Assembly (NCBI GenBank): GCA_009777475.1
Contig: WRLU01000001.1
Location: forward strand, 1-64,000
Reading direction: 5' to 3'
Length of the DNA: 64,000 nt
Source: Oscillospiraceae bacterium
GTDB taxonomy: Bacteria > Bacillota > Clostridia > Oscillospirales > UBA929
The notes under the pieces are model-generated. The model did not search any database. It was given only the letters and a program-made list of their open reading frames with translations, and had not been told where the DNA came from. Below, piece after piece: positions 60,597 through 64,000 of this stretch (position 1 is the first letter of the stretch; every line of letters starts with the position of its first letter). A program made the translations under genes and the position numbers.

Positions 60597-60992
60597 CTAT
60601 GTTGATGTCATTATATTGCGCCAATTAAGGTCGCCACGCATCAGCCCCTGGATAAGAACCTCTGCTGTGGCAATATTCGTTGCAATAGGAATGCTGTGCA
60701 AATCGCAGAGCCTGATCAATTCCATGCCACGTTCATGGGGGGGGGAAGATAGTGGGTCGCGGAAGAAAATCACCAGATCAATTTCATTGTATGGTATGCG
60801 TGCGCCAATCTGCTCTTGCCCCTGCACACCGGAAGAAACGCAGGAAATAGACAATCCGGTAGCCTCAGTGATTAAACGGCCGGTGGTGGCGGTTGCACAG
60901 AGGCTGTACTGGGAAAATGTCTTGCTGTAGGCTATGCAGAACTGCACCAGCATCTCTTTTTTCCTGTCGTGAGCGATTAAAGCTATATTCAT
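60597..60992 (-). CDS. mgsA: Methylglyoxal synthase
   Basis: MNIALIAHDRKKEMLVQFC; SGVQGQEQIGARIPYNEIDLVIFFRDPL; PIATNIATAEVLI. Confidence 0.92.
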   Translation of the reverse strand: MNIALIAHDRKKEMLVQFCIAYSKTFSQYSLCATATTGRLITEATGLSISCVSSGVQGQEQIGARIPYNEIDLVIFFRDPLSSPPHERGMELIRLCDLHSIPIATNIATAEVLIQGLMRGDLNWRNIMTST

Positions 60993-61271
60993 AGGTAAAA
61001 AAACCTTCCTCTCCTTCAATTGGACACTCATAGTCATTTTACGAAAAGGCAAAATGGTAAGCCGCGAAGGACACCCCGGGACACCCCGCAAAGCATTATA
61101 TATCAAAAGAATTGTCAATGTCAAGGTTTTGGGAAAATGTTTTTTTGCTTGCTAGGCTGCGCCTGCAGGCCTTGAAAACACTGTATGAAATTTTCCGTTC
61201 AAAGATACTTGACATTACTTACGTTATCTGTTATCATCAAGATGAGTTCTGGAAGAAGGAAGGTGAAGGAT

Positions 61272-61433
61272 ATGTTTAAGATTAACGATAACTGCATTAG
61301 TTGCGGTGTTTGCGTGCCGGAATGCCCGGTTGAGGCAATCGAATCCGGCGACAGCAAGTACACCATCAATGATGCCTGCATCGATTGCGGGGCCTGCAAG
61401 GACGTTTGCCCAACCGAAGCGATTGAGGGGTAG
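61272..61433 (+). CDS. 2[4Fe-4S] ferredoxin
   Basis: CISCGVCVPECPVEAI and CIDCGACKDVCPTEAI. Confidence 0.95.
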   Translation: MFKINDNCISCGVCVPECPVEAIESGDSKYTINDACIDCGACKDVCPTEAIEG

Positions 61434-61475
61434 AGTAGCAACGTTGCTATCTGCAAACTCGGGAGGTCTATTGGG

Positions 61476-62291
61476 GTGGCACTGTATATCATTGGAACGC
61501 CGATAGGTAATTTGGGCGATATGCCGCCTCGGGCAGTAGAGGTATTGTCATCCTGTGACTTTGCGGCGGCGGAAGATACTCGCGTTACCCAAAAGCTTCT
61601 GACTCGGTTTGGAATAAATGTCCGGTTGCTCTCCTACCATGAGCACAACCGTTCCAGGAGCGGGGCTGGAATATTAGAGCGGCTGGAAAATGGCGAAACA
61701 GGTGCTTTGGTGTCAGATGCGGGCATGCCGGTCATAAGCGATCCCGGCCAGGAGCTTGTGAGCGAATGTCATACGCGTAGCATTCCTGTACTGCTGGTTC
61801 CGGGGCCCTCGGCTCTGACTTGTGCCCTTGCCCTGTCCGGATTGCCTTCGGGTCGGTTTTGCTTTGAGGGGTTTTTATCCGTTTCACGCAAAAATCGTTA
61901 TGAGCATTTAGATGAACTGAAATCGGAACGCCGTACCATGGTTTTTTACGAGGCCCCGCACAAGCTTATGAACACTCTCAGGGATATGCTGGAGTTCTGG
62001 GGTGACCGCCGAGCATCTGTCTCTCGGGAGATGACCAAGCTGCACGAAGAAACCTTAACCGGAACACTTTCTTCCCTTGCGGAACATTTTTCTAAAATTA
62101 AGCCAAAAGGCGAGATTGTTCTGATTGTTGAGGGTGCGGGCAAACCGCAGCCTCTGTCGCTAGAGGCTACGGTTGAATTGGCTTTGAGCCATCAGGAATT
62201 ACCACCCTCCCAGGCGGCTCGTTTGGTTGCCAAAAGCTCAGGAAGAAGCAGGCGCGAAATTTACGAAAAAACTTTTTTGAAAAAAAGTTAA
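61476..62291 (+). CDS. rsmI: 16S rRNA (cytidine(1402)-2'-O)-methyltransferase
   Basis: LYIIGTPIGNLGDMPPRAVEVL; EDTRVTQKLL; SDAGMPVISDPGQELV; GPSAL. Confidence 0.95.
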   Translation: MALYIIGTPIGNLGDMPPRAVEVLSSCDFAAAEDTRVTQKLLTRFGINVRLLSYHEHNRSRSGAGILERLENGETGALVSDAGMPVISDPGQELVSECHTRSIPVLLVPGPSALTCALALSGLPSGRFCFEGFLSVSRKNRYEHLDELKSERRTMVFYEAPHKLMNTLRDMLEFWGDRRASVSREMTKLHEETLTGTLSSLAEHFSKIKPKGEIVLIVEGAGKPQPLSLEATVELALSHQELPPSQAARLVAKSSGRSRREIYEKTFLKKS

Positions 62292-62354
62292 AGTTACATT
62301 AAATCTCTACGATATAATCTATAGAGGGACTTATAATAAAAGGAGGTACATACC

Positions 62355-63839
62355 ATGGCGACTAACGCAATTACCGGATTATTCTCAGGAATGGACACAG
62401 ACTCGCTCGTTAAAGTAATGGTAATGAGCCAACAGCAAAAAATAAATAATCTGGAGCAAAAAAAGATCACGGCGGAGTGGAAGCGCGATGAGTACATTGA
62501 CATCAACAACCGGCTCCGCATGTTTACGGACAAGTTTGTCAGTGTATTGGGTTCGACAAGTATGTCTTCGCGTTCGGCATACTCAGACCTTAAGGTCAAC
62601 ATGACAGGCGGCGGTAGCGGCAGTGTAGTTGTCAATCCGGGTAGCTCCGTTCAGCCCGGGCAATATAATGTCCGGGTAGATCAGATTGCCACGACAACGA
62701 CAATGACCGGAAATAGAATTTCAGATGACGGCAAGATTCTGTCTTCCTCTGAGATTAACGGCATGACTGTCAGGAATATGCGCCAGCTCGTCTCAGGAGA
62801 ATCATCAGGCAGCGGAGTTGAGTTCACCATAAACGGCGTTGAGTTTTCATTCCGCGCCAATACCTCAATGCAAACGATTATGTCTGCTGTAAATTCTTCG
62901 TCAGCCGGTGTTACAATGTCTTACTCCGAAGCAAGCGAACGCTTCACAATTACCGCCAATGAAATGGGCGAAAAAGGGAACATCTCCGTATATGATAACA
63001 ATGGCTTCTTAGGCTCTCTGGGCCTTGCCTGGGTTGAGCAGGGGCAGGATGCTGTTGTTTATTTCAATGGGGAAGCCGAGGCGCGTAGCTTAAGCTCCAA
63101 CAGCCTAAGCATAGGCGGTATGCAGATTAGCTTTATACGTCCCACAAGTGCGGACGGTGTCGATTTTTCAATTGATGCAGACTATCAAAAGCCTCTGGAA
63201 AATATGAGGGGATTTCTGGCGGAATTCAACACGCTGATGTCAGATCTGTTCACTGCCTACAACACCAAGCCTGACAGAAAATACGCACCGCTGACGGAAA
63301 ATGAGATTGAAGTATTAGAACTCAGCGACAGAGAAATTGAAAAGTGGGAGGATCGTGCCAGGCAGGGTCTTCTATACAGAGACAAGCGGCTAGGCGATCT
63401 CATAAGCGGGGTGCGTACCCTGATGGGTGAGGCCTTCGGCGGTAGCACTCTGTCATCGATCGGCATAATCTCCGGCGGTTACTCTCCTAAAGAGTCAACC
63501 AAGCTTGTGCTTGACGAGGAGAAGTTTTTGACGGCCCTGCAGAAAGACCCGGACAAGGTGCTTAATATTTTAACTGCCGCCGTTTCAGATACTGCGGGGG
63601 GATTTGTGCCTAAGCTCAGCAGACAGATCGAATCATTCATCGGCAATACCAAATCATACAGCATCAGTGATCTGGATGGCTACATACATAACTACGGCAA
63701 GCGCATTACCGAGCAGGAAGCTAAGTTAGATCAATTGAGCGAGAGGTACTATAGACAATACGCTAAGATGGAAACCGTGTTGAGCCAATTGCAATCCCAG
63801 CAGGACAGGGTCATGGCAATGTTTAACATGAACCAGTAG
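62355..63839 (+). CDS. fliD: Flagellar filament capping protein FliD
   Basis: ITGLFSGMDTDSLVKVMVMSQQQKINNLEQKK; C-terminal coiled region; followed by fliS. Confidence 0.9.
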   Translation: MATNAITGLFSGMDTDSLVKVMVMSQQQKINNLEQKKITAEWKRDEYIDINNRLRMFTDKFVSVLGSTSMSSRSAYSDLKVNMTGGGSGSVVVNPGSSVQPGQYNVRVDQIATTTTMTGNRISDDGKILSSSEINGMTVRNMRQLVSGESSGSGVEFTINGVEFSFRANTSMQTIMSAVNSSSAGVTMSYSEASERFTITANEMGEKGNISVYDNNGFLGSLGLAWVEQGQDAVVYFNGEAEARSLSSNSLSIGGMQISFIRPTSADGVDFSIDADYQKPLENMRGFLAEFNTLMSDLFTAYNTKPDRKYAPLTENEIEVLELSDREIEKWEDRARQGLLYRDKRLGDLISGVRTLMGEAFGGSTLSSIGIISGGYSPKESTKLVLDEEKFLTALQKDPDKVLNILTAAVSDTAGGFVPKLSRQIESFIGNTKSYSISDLDGYIHNYGKRITEQEAKLDQLSERYYRQYAKMETVLSQLQSQQDRVMAMFNMNQ

Positions 63840-63871
63840 GCTCAGTGAGCTATTTTAGGGGGAGTTTTTTT

Positions 63872-64000
63872 ATGTTGTCTTATTCCGGAGCTTCAAATCC
63901 TTACAAACAGCAAGATATGATGACCGCCGCGCCGGGTGAACTGGTTTCTAGACTTCTCAAAGGGTCCGTCCGGAACCTTGAGCTGTTCAAAAAGGCAGTT
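63872..64000 (+). CDS. fliS: Flagellar chaperone FliS, partial (runs off the window)
   Basis: MLSYSGASNPYKQQDMMTAAPGELVSRLLKGSVRNLELFKKAV. Confidence 0.82.
   Translation, partial: MLSYSGASNPYKQQDMMTAAPGELVSRLLKGSVRNLELFKKAV

Overview
The window looks chromosomal, from a spore-forming, flagellated Clostridia-type Firmicute. This is inferred from the gene set: IreB, ECF transporter genes, CotF-like coat protein, FliD/FliS, CheV. Most of it is housekeeping: ecfA2-ecfT-truA, cvpA, pgsA, a zinc-finger Clp ATPase, an FMN riboswitch with a RibU-like gene, uvrA, tyrS, aspS, speD, tuf, mgsA, rsmI, fliD. Three accessory regions stand out. (1) About 19.7-28.2 kb, all on the minus strand: a phage portal protein and an XkdN-like tail-assembly chaperone, followed by one full-length polymorphic toxin gene and three 5'-truncated C-terminal toxin cassettes. 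Each cassette is paired with a small putative immunity ORF. Three modules share near-identical DNA upstream of unrelated toxin tips, and GC-rich palindromes sit at two cassette borders. One tip looks like a colicin-E5-type RNase and another toxin is frameshifted. (2) About 51-57 kb: a sortase with a C-terminal extension next to a four-member family of exported NPCBM-like proteins, including a recent tandem duplicate with a hypervariable Cys/Pro-rich insert. The C-terminal extension of the sortase resembles modules in an M6-protease/RCC1 protein and a GLUG-repeat protein elsewhere in the window. (3) Single-gene oddities: a J-domain/degenerate GGDEF fusion, a transposase-OrfA/Cdd1 in-frame chimera, a rhomboid-like protein that seems to lack the catalytic serine motif, and IS debris where ecfA1 would be expected. 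No CRISPR array, rRNA or tRNA was recognised. Functional names come from recalled family motifs; no database search was run.
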